The notes beneath the pieces are model-generated. The model searched no databases. It was not told where the DNA came from and saw only the letters and a program-made list of their open reading frames with translations. A stretch of DNA of 64,000 nt from an uncultured Bacteroidales bacterium (GTDB taxonomy: Bacteria; Bacteroidota; Bacteroidia; Bacteroidales; Bacteroidaceae), in the NCBI GenBank assembly GCA_902799355.1, contig CADCAG010000025.1:1-64000 (forward strand), written 5' to 3'. The stretch's first letter is position 1. Each line of letters opens with the position of its first letter. This document shows positions 51,274-61,003 of this stretch, one piece after another. Both the position numbers and the translations under genes were made by a program.

Positions 51274-52170
51274 ATGGTGGTGAAGACGCTCGTTGTTGTT
51301 ACGGGACCTACGGCAGTAGGCAAGACAGCGCTGACGATGGAGTTGGCACAACACTATGGTGTACCTATCATCAATGCAGACTCCAGGCAGATCTACCGCG
51401 AACTGAAAATCGGGACGGCAGCACCTACCGATGAACAATTACGGCAAGTACCCCACCTCTTTGTTGGCTCCAAAAGCATCGACGACTATTACAACGCCTC
51501 CATGTACGAACAGGAGGTGTTGTCGTACATAAAAGAGTCGTCATCGCCCATCCAGCTGCTGTCGGGTGGAAGCATGATGTACATCGACGCGGTATGCAAT
51601 GGCATTGACGACATTCCCACCGTTCGCGACGACATCCGCGAGGAGATGAAGCGACGCTATCAGGAAGAAGGACTGGAGGCGCTCTGTGAAGAACTACGCC
51701 AGTTGGATCCGGAGCATTACGCTATCGTGGACCGCCAAAACTACCGTCGCGTCATTCATGCACTGGAAATCTGTCATCAGACAGGTAAGACGTACACGTC
51801 GTTCCGCACACAACAGAAGAAGGAGCGCCCCTTCCGCATCGTCAAGATTGGACTGAACAGAGAGCGCGAGGAACTCTACAACCGCATCAATCAGCGTGTG
51901 GACCAGATGATGAAAGACGGACTACTGGAAGAGGCAAAGAGTCTCATTAACAAACGGAGCGTAAACGCCTTGAACACAGTGGGATATAAAGAGATATTCG
52001 ACTATCTTGACGGGCGTTGGTCGCTGGAAGAAGCGGTAGAGCGCATCAAAGGGAATACGCGTCGCTATGCTCGCAAACAACTGACGTGGTACAAGCGTGA
52101 CGAGGACATGCGCTGGTTCCACCCAGACGACATACAAGAAATATTGAACTATCTTAAGCACTATGAATAA
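51274..52170 (+). CDS. miaA: tRNA dimethylallyltransferase MiaA
   Basis: A 298-aa enzyme that prenylates adenosine 37 of tRNAs reading UNN codons. P-loop [15 protein letters not shown] near residue 10, [20 protein letters not shown], and the C-terminal [20 protein letters not shown] are diagnostic. The ATG is preceded by GAGGAGG, an unusually good Shine-Dalgarno sequence for a Bacteroidetes gene. The end overlaps the PBP1A start by 8 bp. Confidence 0.97.
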   Translation: MVVKTLVVVTGPTAVGKTALTMELAQHYGVPIINADSRQIYRELKIGTAAPTDEQLRQVPHLFVGSKSIDDYYNASMYEQEVLSYIKESSSPIQLLSGGSMMYIDAVCNGIDDIPTVRDDIREEMKRRYQEEGLEALCEELRQLDPEHYAIVDRQNYRRVIHALEICHQTGKTYTSFRTQQKKERPFRIVKIGLNREREELYNRINQRVDQMMKDGLLEEAKSLINKRSVNALNTVGYKEIFDYLDGRWSLEEAVERIKGNTRRYARKQLTWYKRDEDMRWFHPDDIQEILNYLKHYE

Positions 52171-54613
52171 ATACGTTGAAAGATGTTGGAATGGCATCAA
52201 AAACTTTTGGCCTTGGTATAAGCATCTTTATGCTGGTCGCAAATGGTATAGCAAGTTGGGGATTGGCTTCCTGACTTTTGTCGTTGCCTTCCTGCTCTAC
52301 CTGATAATGGTAGACATCAACTTCCTGTGGCTCTTTGGACGTTCGCCAGGCATGAATGCCATCATGAATCCAAAGACTGTCCAGGCATCTGAGTTATATA
52401 GTGCGGATGGTGTTCTCATTGGAAAGTATTTCAGCGAGAACCGTACCCCTGTAGCCTACGAAGACATCAACCCCGTATTCTGGCAGGCACTGGTAGACAC
52501 GGAAGACGAGCGCTTCTATCATCATTTCGGTGTCGACTTCCAAGGTGTCTTTGCTGCCTTCAAGGACTACGTCGTCCACCACGAGGCCCGTGGAGCATCG
52601 ACCATCACCCAACAGCTGGTAAAGAACATGTTCCGTGTACGTACGGAGTATTCTACGGGACTGTTGGGCAACATCCCTGGCGTCAAGATGCTTATCATGA
52701 AGAGCAAGGAATGGATAACGGCTGTGAAAATCGAGTTGTTCTTTAACAAGCAGGAAATCCTCACGATGTATGCAAACACCGTCGACTTTGGTTCTAACGC
52801 TTTCGGCATCAAGACTGCTGCCAAGACGTATTTCGGTACGACGCCCAAGAACCTTACTGCCGACCAGGCCGCTGTTCTCGTGGGACTGCTGAAGGCAACA
52901 ACCTACTATAATCCGCGCATCAATCCGAAGAACTCCATGAACCGTCGCAATGTGGTGCTCAACAACATGCTGAACCACAAACACCTGACACAGGAGGCCT
53001 ACGACACGCTGAAGGTCAAGTCGGTCAAGTTGGACTTCAGCGTAGAGAACAACTACGATGGTCAGGCACTTTACTTCCGTGAGGCTGTCAAGAACCACAT
53101 GCAGAAGTGGTGCAATGAGAATGGATACGATCTGTACAGGGACGGTCTGAAGATTTATACCACCATTGACACCCGCATGCAGAAGTATGCCGAGGAGGCT
53201 GCTGTCAAGCAGATGAAACAGGTGCAGAAGACGTTCAATGCCCACTGGGGAAGTACCAATCCCTGGCAGGACGAGCGCCACGTAGAGATTCCCCACTTCA
53301 TCGAGGATCTGGCAAAGAAAACGTCCTACTACAAGATGCTGGCACAGAAGTATGACAACAATAAGGACAGTATCGACTACTACCTGAATCTGCCGCATAA
53401 GGTGAAGCTCTTTGACTATGAACAAGGCACCATCGAGAAAGAGATGTCAACGCTGGACTCCATCCGTTATATGGAGCACTTCATGCACTGCGGATTCGTT
53501 GCTATGGAGCCCCAGACAGGTCATGTAAAAGCTTGGGTGGGCGATATCGATTTCAAGACGTGGAAGTATGACAAGGTAACAGCTATGCGCCAGCCTGGCT
53601 CTACGTTCAAGCTCTTCGTCTATGCGGAAGCCATGAATCAAGGTATTACCCCTTGTGACACCCGTAAGGACGAATACTTCTCGATGAAGGTCTATGACGC
53701 CAAGGAGAAGAAGGAAGTGACATGGGCCCCCACCAATGCCGACGGTCGTTTCTCTGGTGTGAACATCACGCTGAAGCAAGCCTTCGCCATGAGTATCAAC
53801 TCAGTGGCAGTACGCTTGGGACAAGAGTGCGGTATCGAACGTATTGCCAAGACCGCTTATGACATGGGTATCAAGAGTCATCTCGACCCCACTCCCGCCT
53901 TGGCACTGGGTTCCAGCGACGTCACCTTGGAAGAGCTGGTCAACGCCTACTGTACGCCCTGTAACAATGGTGTACACCGCAAGCCCGTCCTCGTCACCCG
54001 CATCCTTGACCGTGACGGTAACGAGATATATGTTGCCCCCGCTGACGACGAACAGGCACTCTCACGGAAGTCTGCCTTTATGGTTCAGCAGCTGCTGATG
54101 GGTGGTATGAGTGGTACTTCCTCACGTCTGCGTGGCTTTGTGGGTTATGGTACTGACACTGACTTTGGTGGAAAGACGGGTACGTCGAACAACCACTCTG
54201 ATGCCTGGTTCATTGCCACCACACCAAAACTAGTGTGTGGCGCCTGGGTGGGTGGTGAATATCGTTGTATCCATTTCCGTACAGGAGAGCTGGGACAAGG
54301 CAACCGTACAGCACTGCCCATCTGCGGATACTTCCTGCAGAGCGTGCTGGCAGACAACAACTTCTCACAGTACCATGCCAAGTTCGACAAGTATGAGGGT
54401 CTGTCGCCCAACGACTATGGTTGTGGTGGCTACTTCAAGGCTCCTTCCGACTCCGATTCGCTGGCAGTAGATAGTCTTGCACTGGATGGTGAGCGCACTG
54501 TTGAGGTCATTGACGAGATGGGTAATATCGTTAGCAAACCTGTAGATCACAACACCAACCAACAGGCTCTTCCCGACAGCAAACCAGCAGCAGAAGAGCC
54601 GAAAGAAGAGTAG
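52163..54613 (+). CDS. penicillin-binding protein 1A-type transglycosylase/transpeptidase
   Basis: An 816-aa inner-membrane protein with one N-terminal helix (about residues 30-52). The transglycosylase domain (GT51) has [20 protein letters not shown] near residue 114 and [14 protein letters not shown]. The transpeptidase domain has the SxxK serine in [15 protein letters not shown] near residue 480, SIN near residue 540 and [14 protein letters not shown] near residue 670. It builds and cross-links peptidoglycan. The C-terminal 60 residues are Asp/Ser/Glu-rich. Its start overlaps miaA. Confidence 0.95.
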   Translation: MNKYVERCWNGIKNFWPWYKHLYAGRKWYSKLGIGFLTFVVAFLLYLIMVDINFLWLFGRSPGMNAIMNPKTVQASELYSADGVLIGKYFSENRTPVAYEDINPVFWQALVDTEDERFYHHFGVDFQGVFAAFKDYVVHHEARGASTITQQLVKNMFRVRTEYSTGLLGNIPGVKMLIMKSKEWITAVKIELFFNKQEILTMYANTVDFGSNAFGIKTAAKTYFGTTPKNLTADQAAVLVGLLKATTYYNPRINPKNSMNRRNVVLNNMLNHKHLTQEAYDTLKVKSVKLDFSVENNYDGQALYFREAVKNHMQKWCNENGYDLYRDGLKIYTTIDTRMQKYAEEAAVKQMKQVQKTFNAHWGSTNPWQDERHVEIPHFIEDLAKKTSYYKMLAQKYDNNKDSIDYYLNLPHKVKLFDYEQGTIEKEMSTLDSIRYMEHFMHCGFVAMEPQTGHVKAWVGDIDFKTWKYDKVTAMRQPGSTFKLFVYAEAMNQGITPCDTRKDEYFSMKVYDAKEKKEVTWAPTNADGRFSGVNITLKQAFAMSINSVAVRLGQECGIERIAKTAYDMGIKSHLDPTPALALGSSDVTLEELVNAYCTPCNNGVHRKPVLVTRILDRDGNEIYVAPADDEQALSRKSAFMVQQLLMGGMSGTSSRLRGFVGYGTDTDFGGKTGTSNNHSDAWFIATTPKLVCGAWVGGEYRCIHFRTGELGQGNRTALPICGYFLQSVLADNNFSQYHAKFDKYEGLSPNDYGCGGYFKAPSDSDSLAVDSLALDGERTVEVIDEMGNIVSKPVDHNTNQQALPDSKPAAEEPKEE

Positions 54614-54672
54614 AGCCAGACTTCATAACAGTACTAATATTCATTAATTACAGCATTTTTTGGGTGTTTTAT

Positions 54673-54727
54673 TTTGTCATGTCAAATATAAGTTGTAATT
54701 TTACACCCAAATTTGGCTATACAACTT
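54673..54727 (+). promoter_or_regulatory. promoter and candidate AraR operator of the arabinose operon
   Basis: TTTG (54673-54676), 19 bp, then TAATTTTA (54696-54703), a near match to the -33/-7 consensus. Overlapping palindromes are TGTAATTTTACA (54694-54705), CCAAATTTGG (54707-54716) and an outer pair AAGTTGTA (54690-54697) with TACAACTT (54720-54727). They cover the -7 box and transcription start, where a repressor would act. Confidence 0.6.
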
Positions 54728-54741
54728 AAAACATCAAAGAA

Positions 54742-55914
54742 ATGAAGAGCTTAAAAGCAACTTTTTGTCTTGTAGGCATTGCTGCAGCAATGTTTACAGC
54801 ATGTAGTTCTGCTCCTGAGCAGACACTGACAGTGTCAGGACTCGATCCTGCCAAGTTTGACACCCTCATCAACGAGAAGCCCGTCAAGCTGTACACGTTG
54901 AAAAACCAGAACGGTATGGAGGTATGCATCACCAACTATGGTGGTCGTATCGTATCGCTCGTAGTACCCGACAAGGATGGCAAACCCACCGATGTCGTGC
55001 TTGGTTTCGACAACATCGCACAGTATGCTGACACCCTGAACTCTCCTTCTGACTATGGTTCCAGCGTAGGCCGTTATGCCAACCGCATCAAGAACGGTCA
55101 GTTTAAGTTGGGTGATGCTGAGTATCAGCTGAAGCAGAACGACGGACCTAACTGTCTGCATGGTGGCGGCACTACCGGTTGGATGAACCAGGTGTATGAC
55201 GCTGAGCAGATTGGCGACTCTATCCTGAAGCTGACCATTGTTGCCCAGGATGGCGAGAACGGTTTCCCTGGTACTGTTACCGCTACTACAACCTATAAGG
55301 TTACTGCTGACAACACACTGGATATGGTGTGGGAGGCTACTACCGACAAGGAGACCATCATCAACCAGACTAACCACAACTACTACAATCTCTCTGGCGA
55401 CTTCACGCAGGCTGCCTACGACCAGGTGCTGTATGTCAATGCCGACAAGTTCACTGCTTCTGACAAGCTGTACATCCCCACTGGCGAGATTCGTGACGTC
55501 GAGGGTACCGCAATGGATTTCCGTACTCCCCACGCTGTTGGTGACTCTATCAACTCTACTTACGATCAGGTTGCCAATGCTACCGGTTACGACCACAACT
55601 ACTGTCTGAACACCGCTGGTGACGACAAGACGGTATGTGCCTCATTGTATTCTCCCAAGACCGGTATCCTGATGGAGATGCGCACCAACGAGCCTGGCGT
55701 ACAGGTTTACTCGGGCAACTTCCAGGGTGTTGGCAAAGATGCAGATATCATCCGCAAGCATGGTGTGAAGTATCCTAAGCACGTCAGCGTATGTCTGGAG
55801 AGCCAGAAATACCCCGACAGCCCCAACCATCCTGAATGGGCAAGTCCCGTACTGAAGCCCGGCGAGAAGTACTACAGCCATGCTTCTTACACCTTCTCTA
55901 TTTTTAATGAATAA
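54742..55914 (+). CDS. aldose 1-epimerase (mutarotase) lipoprotein
   Basis: A 390-aa lipoprotein (KATFCLVGIAAAMFTACSSA, Cys 21) of the galactose mutarotase family. Family motifs include ITNYGGRIVSLVVPDKDGKP, SVGRYANRIKNGQF, NQTNHNYYNLSGD with a catalytic His and a late Glu in EMRTNEPGVQVYSGN. It interconverts alpha and beta anomers of sugars outside the inner membrane. As first gene of this operon, before the sugar symporter and araD/araA, its likely substrate is L-arabinose, as in Bacteroides. The operon promoter lies about 40 bp upstream. Confidence 0.93.
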   Translation: MKSLKATFCLVGIAAAMFTACSSAPEQTLTVSGLDPAKFDTLINEKPVKLYTLKNQNGMEVCITNYGGRIVSLVVPDKDGKPTDVVLGFDNIAQYADTLNSPSDYGSSVGRYANRIKNGQFKLGDAEYQLKQNDGPNCLHGGGTTGWMNQVYDAEQIGDSILKLTIVAQDGENGFPGTVTATTTYKVTADNTLDMVWEATTDKETIINQTNHNYYNLSGDFTQAAYDQVLYVNADKFTASDKLYIPTGEIRDVEGTAMDFRTPHAVGDSINSTYDQVANATGYDHNYCLNTAGDDKTVCASLYSPKTGILMEMRTNEPGVQVYSGNFQGVGKDADIIRKHGVKYPKHVSVCLESQKYPDSPNHPEWASPVLKPGEKYYSHASYTFSIFNE

Positions 55915-55941
55915 ACTCATTTAATAACTATATCAAAACTT

Positions 55942-57924
55942 ATGAATAAAATTTTCGAGGCACTTAGCAACAATGGCTTTGCAACTGCCGACTATCTTGT
56001 CTTTATCGTTTACATCATCATTCTTGTGGGAATGGGACTGTTCCTGTCTCGTAGCAAGAAGGGTGAAGAGAAATCATCTACCGACTACTTCCTGGCAGGT
56101 AACACACTGACCTGGTGGGCTGTGGGTGCATCACTTATCGCTGCCAACATCTCTGCCGAGCAGTTCATCGGTATGTCCGGTTCAGCCTTCGCATCGGGTA
56201 TTGCACAGGCTGCCTACGAGTTGATGGCCGCTGCCACCCTGCTGGTAGTAGGTAAGTTCCTGCTGCCGCTGATGATTGAGAAGAAGATTTTCACCATCCC
56301 TCAGTTCCTGCGCGAGCGATATAACTGGGGTGTAGGTTTCGCCTTCTCTCTGCTGTGGCTGTTCCTCTATGTCTTCGTTAACCTGACATCAGTAGCTTGG
56401 TTGGGTGCACTGGCTATCCAGCAGATTCTGGGTCTGCCAACCGACATGATCATCAACGTTGGCGGTATGGAAATCGACCAGGTTCGTATGTGCATCATCC
56501 TCGCTCTGTTCCTCATCGCAGGTATCTACTCTATCTACGGTGGTCTGGCCTCTGTAGCATGGACTGACGTAATGCAGGTAACCTTCCTCGTAGGTGGTGG
56601 TCTGATTACTGCTTATGCTGCGCTGTCAGTTATCGGTAGCGAGATGGGCTTGGGAGGAGCCTGGGATGCTCTGACACACATCAAAGACTATCTGGCATCT
56701 ATCGATGGCGACAAGCACTTTAACCTCGTGGTTACCCGTAACGAAGCCCTCTATCCTGCTATCAACGGTGTCGTTGATGGTGCTGGCAACGTTATCCAGA
56801 AGGAAGACCCCTTCTTCACCAATCCTGGTATCGTACTGATCTTCGGTGCTCTGTGGTTGACCAACCTGGGTTACTGGGGCTTCAACCAGTACATCATCCA
56901 GAAGGGTCTGGCTGCTAAGTCTCTGGCAGAGGCTAAGAAGGGTATGGTATTCGCTGCCTTCCTGAAGATTCTTATTCCGTTCATCGTATGTATCCCTGGT
57001 GTCTGCGCCTTCTACATCATGACTGCTCCTGAGTGCGACGGTCTCCGCGAGACACTGGCAGGTTCTATCACACGTTCTGACGATGCTTATCCTTTCCTGA
57101 TTCGTAACTTCACACCTACTGTTGTCAAGGGTCTGAGCTTTGCTGCACTGGCTGCTGCTGTGATTTCTTCACTGGCATCTATGTTCAACTCTACCTCTAC
57201 CCTCTTCACGATGGATATCTACAAGCAGTTCATCAACAAGAACGCCTCTGAGAAGCGTCTGGTGAATGTAGGTCGTATGACTTCTGTTAGCGCCCTGATC
57301 ATCGCCCTCATCGCTGTATACCCGCTGATGGGTGGTATCGACCAGGCATTCCAGTTCATCCAGGAGTACTCTGCATTCGTTTATCCCGGTGTGGTTGTCA
57401 TCTTCGGTCTCGGACTGTTGTGGAAGCGTGCCAGCGGTACTGCTGCTGTGGTTTGCGCCATCGGCACCTTCGCCTTCTCAATCATCTATAAGTTCGCCTT
57501 CCCCGAGATGCCGTTCCTCGTACGTTCAGGTATCGTCTTCATCACGCTGGTTATCCTGTTCGTATGGATTTCACTGAAGAGCAAGAAGGCCGTTCCTGCT
57601 GACGAGCTTGACGAGCATACCATCAAGACTCAGCTGCGCTGGAGCACTATCATGTTCTGCACAGCAGCCATCTCGTTCGTGCTGTTCATCGGTGGTTTCT
57701 TCAACGAGACCATGCATATTCACGGCTTCGAGGGCGCTATGATCTTCTTCGCTGCTATCACTGCTACCATCGGTATCTATCTGCGCTCTAACGCACTGGA
57801 TAAAGTACAGGATCCCAAGTTGGTGGCTATCGACCTAAATATCTTCAAGACTGACAAGACATTCAACATCGGTGCCTTTGGTGTTATTGCCATCCTCACC
57901 ATCCTGTACATTGCTCTGTGGTAA
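55942..57924 (+). CDS. sodium:solute symporter (SSS family), probable L-arabinose transporter
   Basis: A 660-aa inner-membrane protein with about 14 hydrophobic helices. The SSS/SGLT pattern is clear: DYFLAGNTLTWWAVGASLIA, AANISAEQFIGMSGSAFASG, YGGLASVAWTDVMQVTFLVG and FAALAAAVISSLASMFNSTS with the conserved Ser pair of the Na2 site. It imports sugars with Na+. It lies between the mutarotase and the AraR-like gene, the same order as in the Bacteroides arabinose locus, so L-arabinose is the likely cargo. Confidence 0.93.
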   Translation: MNKIFEALSNNGFATADYLVFIVYIIILVGMGLFLSRSKKGEEKSSTDYFLAGNTLTWWAVGASLIAANISAEQFIGMSGSAFASGIAQAAYELMAAATLLVVGKFLLPLMIEKKIFTIPQFLRERYNWGVGFAFSLLWLFLYVFVNLTSVAWLGALAIQQILGLPTDMIINVGGMEIDQVRMCIILALFLIAGIYSIYGGLASVAWTDVMQVTFLVGGGLITAYAALSVIGSEMGLGGAWDALTHIKDYLASIDGDKHFNLVVTRNEALYPAINGVVDGAGNVIQKEDPFFTNPGIVLIFGALWLTNLGYWGFNQYIIQKGLAAKSLAEAKKGMVFAAFLKILIPFIVCIPGVCAFYIMTAPECDGLRETLAGSITRSDDAYPFLIRNFTPTVVKGLSFAALAAAVISSLASMFNSTSTLFTMDIYKQFINKNASEKRLVNVGRMTSVSALIIALIAVYPLMGGIDQAFQFIQEYSAFVYPGVVVIFGLGLLWKRASGTAAVVCAIGTFAFSIIYKFAFPEMPFLVRSGIVFITLVILFVWISLKSKKAVPADELDEHTIKTQLRWSTIMFCTAAISFVLFIGGFFNETMHIHGFEGAMIFFAAITATIGIYLRSNALDKVQDPKLVAIDLNIFKTDKTFNIGAFGVIAILTILYIALW

Positions 57925-57942
57925 AACATATAGCGAACAACC

Positions 57943-58620
57943 ATGACCAAGTATTATATAGAACATCAAAAGATCCTTGTGTCGGTGGACTGCATCATCT
58001 TCGGCTTTGAACACAACAAGCTGAAGGTGTTGCTGGGCCACCGACCCATCGATCCCGGTAAAGGTCTATGGAGCCTCTATGGAGGCTTCGTACGCAACGA
58101 AGAGAGTGTTGACGAGGCTGCTGACCGTACACTCTTTGAGCTGACGGGCCTGCGCAACGTGTATATGCGACAGGTAGGCGCCTTCGGTAGTGTTGATCGC
58201 GACCCAGGAGCACGCGTCGTCAGTGTCGCTTACTACGCACTCATCAACGTGAAGGACTACGACCAGAAGCTGCTGGCAGAGCACGATGTGGAATGGGTGA
58301 ACATTGAGGAATTACCCGAGATGTTCTCTGACCACAAGCAGATGATTGGCAAAGCCCGCAAGCTCATGCAGCAGAAAATCCGCACGGAGCCCATCAGCTT
58401 CCAACTGCTGCCAGGTCTTTTCACGCTCACCCAGCTGCAGCGTCTCTACGAAGCTGTCAATGGTGAGGAGGTCGACAAGCGTAACTTCCGCAAGCGTATC
58501 AAGGAGATGGACTTCATCGAGAAGACCGACCTGATAGACAAGACCGGCTCCAAGCGTGGAGCATACCTCTATCGTTTCAACAAGAACGCTTACAACGAAG
58601 ATTCAAACTTCAAGTTGTAA
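57943..58620 (+). CDS. AraR-like Nudix-related transcriptional regulator
   Basis: A 225-aa protein with an N-terminal Nudix fold (residues about 10-140) and a C-terminal winged helix (about 150-220; FTLTQLQRLYEAVNGEEVDK, RKRIKEMDFI). The Nudix box GFVRNEESVDEAADRTLFEL deviates from GX5EX7REUXEEXGU: RE is RT and EE is EL, so catalytic glutamates are missing. This is as expected for NrtR/AraR-type regulators that bind rather than hydrolyse a ligand. In Bacteroides a protein of this type is the L-arabinose-responsive repressor. It sits inside the operon it would control; see the palindromes at 54690-54727. Confidence 0.88.
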   Translation: MTKYYIEHQKILVSVDCIIFGFEHNKLKVLLGHRPIDPGKGLWSLYGGFVRNEESVDEAADRTLFELTGLRNVYMRQVGAFGSVDRDPGARVVSVAYYALINVKDYDQKLLAEHDVEWVNIEELPEMFSDHKQMIGKARKLMQQKIRTEPISFQLLPGLFTLTQLQRLYEAVNGEEVDKRNFRKRIKEMDFIEKTDLIDKTGSKRGAYLYRFNKNAYNEDSNFKL

Positions 58621-58646
58621 TTGACAATTGATAATTGAAAATTGAT
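58619..58646. repeat. four AATTGAN heptamers between araR and araD
   Basis: AATTGAC-AATTGAT-AATTGAA-AATTGAT: four 7-bp units beginning inside the araR-like stop codon and ending 4 bp before the araD ATG. Confidence 0.88.
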
Positions 58647-58650
58647 TATT

Positions 58651-59361
58651 ATGTTAGAAGAACTCAAACAGAAGGTTTTTAAAGCCAACCTTGATTTGGT
58701 CAAGCAAGGACTGGTTATCTTCACATGGGGCAACGTCTCGGGCATCGACCGCGAGAAAGGCCTCGTAGTCATCAAGCCCAGTGGCGTCAGCTACGACGAG
58801 ATGAAGGCCGAGGATATGGTAGTAGTAGACCTGGAGAGTGGTAAAGTAGTAGAGGGCGACCTCAATCCTAGCAGTGACACTCCCACACACCTTGTTCTGT
58901 ACAAGGCATTCCCCAACATCCAGGGTGTCGTTCACACCCACTCCACCTATGCCACCGCTTTCGCACAGGCTGGTCGTGACATTCCCAATATCGGAACTAC
59001 ACATGCCGACTATTTCTACAAGGATATTCCTTGCACGCGCGATATGACAGAAACAGAGGTGAAGGGACAGTACGAGCTGGAGACGGGTAAAGTCATCGTT
59101 GACGAGATTCTGAACATCCGCAAGATCAATCCTGACCACACCCCCGCTGTCTTGGTCAAGAACCACGGTCCATTCTCGTGGGGTACCTCTCCCGACAATG
59201 CAGTCTACAACGCCAAGGTCATGGAACAGTGTGCCAAGATGGCTTTCGTAGCCTTCTCAGTGAATCCTAACCTGACGATGAACCCGCTGCTCATTGAGAA
59301 GCACTACATGCGCAAGCACGGTCCCAACGCATATTATGGTCAGAAAGGTCAGAAACACTAA
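58651..59361 (+). CDS. araD: L-ribulose-5-phosphate 4-epimerase
   Basis: A 236-aa class II aldolase-fold enzyme. Start ATG 58651 gives the usual [20 protein letters not shown]. Signatures are [20 protein letters not shown] near residue 28, [15 protein letters not shown] (zinc His pair) near residue 93 and KNHGPFSWG near residue 169. It converts L-ribulose 5-phosphate to D-xylulose 5-phosphate. It precedes araA by 19 bp. The kinase gene araB is not in the window. Confidence 0.95.
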   Translation: MLEELKQKVFKANLDLVKQGLVIFTWGNVSGIDREKGLVVIKPSGVSYDEMKAEDMVVVDLESGKVVEGDLNPSSDTPTHLVLYKAFPNIQGVVHTHSTYATAFAQAGRDIPNIGTTHADYFYKDIPCTRDMTETEVKGQYELETGKVIVDEILNIRKINPDHTPAVLVKNHGPFSWGTSPDNAVYNAKVMEQCAKMAFVAFSVNPNLTMNPLLIEKHYMRKHGPNAYYGQKGQKH

Positions 59362-59380
59362 TCACATTATTACTAAAACA

Positions 59381-60919
59381 ATGAAAGCATTTGAGAATTT
59401 AGAACTTTGGTGGGTCACTGGTGCCCAGTTGCTCTATGGTGGTGACGCTGTCGTTGCCGTTGACGGACACTCTAAGGAGATGGTAGATGGACTGAACGCC
59501 TCTGGCAATATCCCCGTAAAGATTGTTTATAAAGGTACTGCAAACAGCTCGAAGGAAGTAGAGCAGGTTATGCTGGCTGCCAACAACGAGCAGAAGTGCG
59601 TGGGCGTCATCACATGGATGCACACCTTCTCACCCGCCAAGATGTGGATCAAGGGTCTGCAGGCTCTGCAGAAGCCCCTACTCCACTTCCATACACAGTA
59701 CAACGCCGAGATTCCCTGGGAGACGATGGACATGGACTTCATGAACCTGAACCAGTCGGCTCATGGTGACATCGAGTTCGGACATATCTGCACCCGCATG
59801 CGCATCCCTCGCAAGGTGGTTTGTGGCTACTGGAAGGACACTGCCGCTCAGCAGCAGATTGCCGTCTGGGCACGCGTAGCTGCTGGTGTAGCTGATGCTC
59901 ACAACGTTCGCTGTCTGATGTTCGGTATGAACATGAACAACGTAGCCGTTACCGATGGCGACCGTGTAGAGTTCGAGCAGCGTCTGGGATACCACGTTGA
60001 CTACTATCCCGTCAGCTCACTGATGGAGTACTGGAAGAAGGTCACCGACCAAGAAGTCAGCGAACTCGTCGAAGAGTATAAGAAGCTCTATACCATCAAG
60101 ATAGACGAAAGCGGTGAAGCCGTTTATTGGGAGAAAGTCAAGAACGCAGCAAAGGCAGAAATCGCCCTGCGCCGTGTCTTGAAGGACGAAGGTGCCACAG
60201 CCTTCACCACCAATTTCGACGACCTCGGCGATGCCGATATCAACCAGCCCGACTTCTGTGGTTTCGACCAGATTCCTGGTCTCGCCTCACAGCGTCTGAT
60301 GGCTGAGGGTATTGGTTTCGGTGCTGAGGGCGACTGGAAGACAGCCTGTCTCTGCCGCACCTTGTGGGTTATCCAGCAGGGCATGCCTCAGGGATGTTCA
60401 TTCCTCGAGGACTACACCCTCAACTTCGCTGGCGACCGCTCATCATGCCTGCAGAGCCATATGCTCGAGGTTTGTCCGCTCATCGCTGTCGACAAGCCCA
60501 CCCTCGAGGTTCACTTCCTCGGCATCGGCATCCGCAAGCAGCAGACTGCCCGCCTCGTCTTTACCTCAAAGGTTGGTCGTGGCATCAAGGCTACTGTTGT
60601 TGACCTCGGCAATCGCTTCCGCCTCATCTCTCAGGAGGTCGAGTGCATCAAACCCAAACCCATGCCCAACCTGCCTGTGGCTAGTGCTCTGTGGGTTCCC
60701 CAGCCTACTTTCGAGATTGGTGCTGGCGCCTGGATTCTTGCTGGCGGCACTCACCACAGCGCCTTCTCGTACGACATTGACGAACAGTACTGGGAAGACT
60801 TCGCTGAGATGGTCGGCATCGAGTATGTCAAGATCAACAAGGACACCAAGACCTACGAGTTCAAGCAGCAGCTGCAGAACAACGAAATGTACTACATGCT
60901 GAACAAAGCGCTCAGATAA
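59381..60919 (+). CDS. araA: L-arabinose isomerase
   Basis: From ATG 59381 (MKAFENLELWWVTGAQLLYG) the product is 512 aa, normal for AraA; the frame upstream overlaps araD and is not used. Signatures are TWMHTFSPAKMWIKGLQALQ, LHFHTQYNAEIPW, AEGIGFGAEGDWKTA with metal-binding Glu, and the late GGTHHSAFSY His. It converts L-arabinose to L-ribulose, the first intracellular step. It is the last gene of the operon, followed by a strong terminator. Confidence 0.97.
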   Translation: MKAFENLELWWVTGAQLLYGGDAVVAVDGHSKEMVDGLNASGNIPVKIVYKGTANSSKEVEQVMLAANNEQKCVGVITWMHTFSPAKMWIKGLQALQKPLLHFHTQYNAEIPWETMDMDFMNLNQSAHGDIEFGHICTRMRIPRKVVCGYWKDTAAQQQIAVWARVAAGVADAHNVRCLMFGMNMNNVAVTDGDRVEFEQRLGYHVDYYPVSSLMEYWKKVTDQEVSELVEEYKKLYTIKIDESGEAVYWEKVKNAAKAEIALRRVLKDEGATAFTTNFDDLGDADINQPDFCGFDQIPGLASQRLMAEGIGFGAEGDWKTACLCRTLWVIQQGMPQGCSFLEDYTLNFAGDRSSCLQSHMLEVCPLIAVDKPTLEVHFLGIGIRKQQTARLVFTSKVGRGIKATVVDLGNRFRLISQEVECIKPKPMPNLPVASALWVPQPTFEIGAGAWILAGGTHHSAFSYDIDEQYWEDFAEMVGIEYVKINKDTKTYEFKQQLQNNEMYYMLNKALR

Positions 60920-60939
60920 TCAGGACTGATTACTCTATA

Positions 60940-60975
60940 AAATAAGGAGCATCCTTGCGGGTGCTCCTTATTTTT
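60940..60975 (+). terminator. terminator of the arabinose operon
   Basis: AAATAAGGAGCA and TGCTCCTTATTT form a perfect 12-bp stem with a 10-nt loop, followed by T's, 20 bp after the araA stop. It can also serve the convergent esterase gene. Confidence 0.9.
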
Positions 60976-61003
60976 ATGCGGGTATTACTAATTTATTGCT
61001 ATC

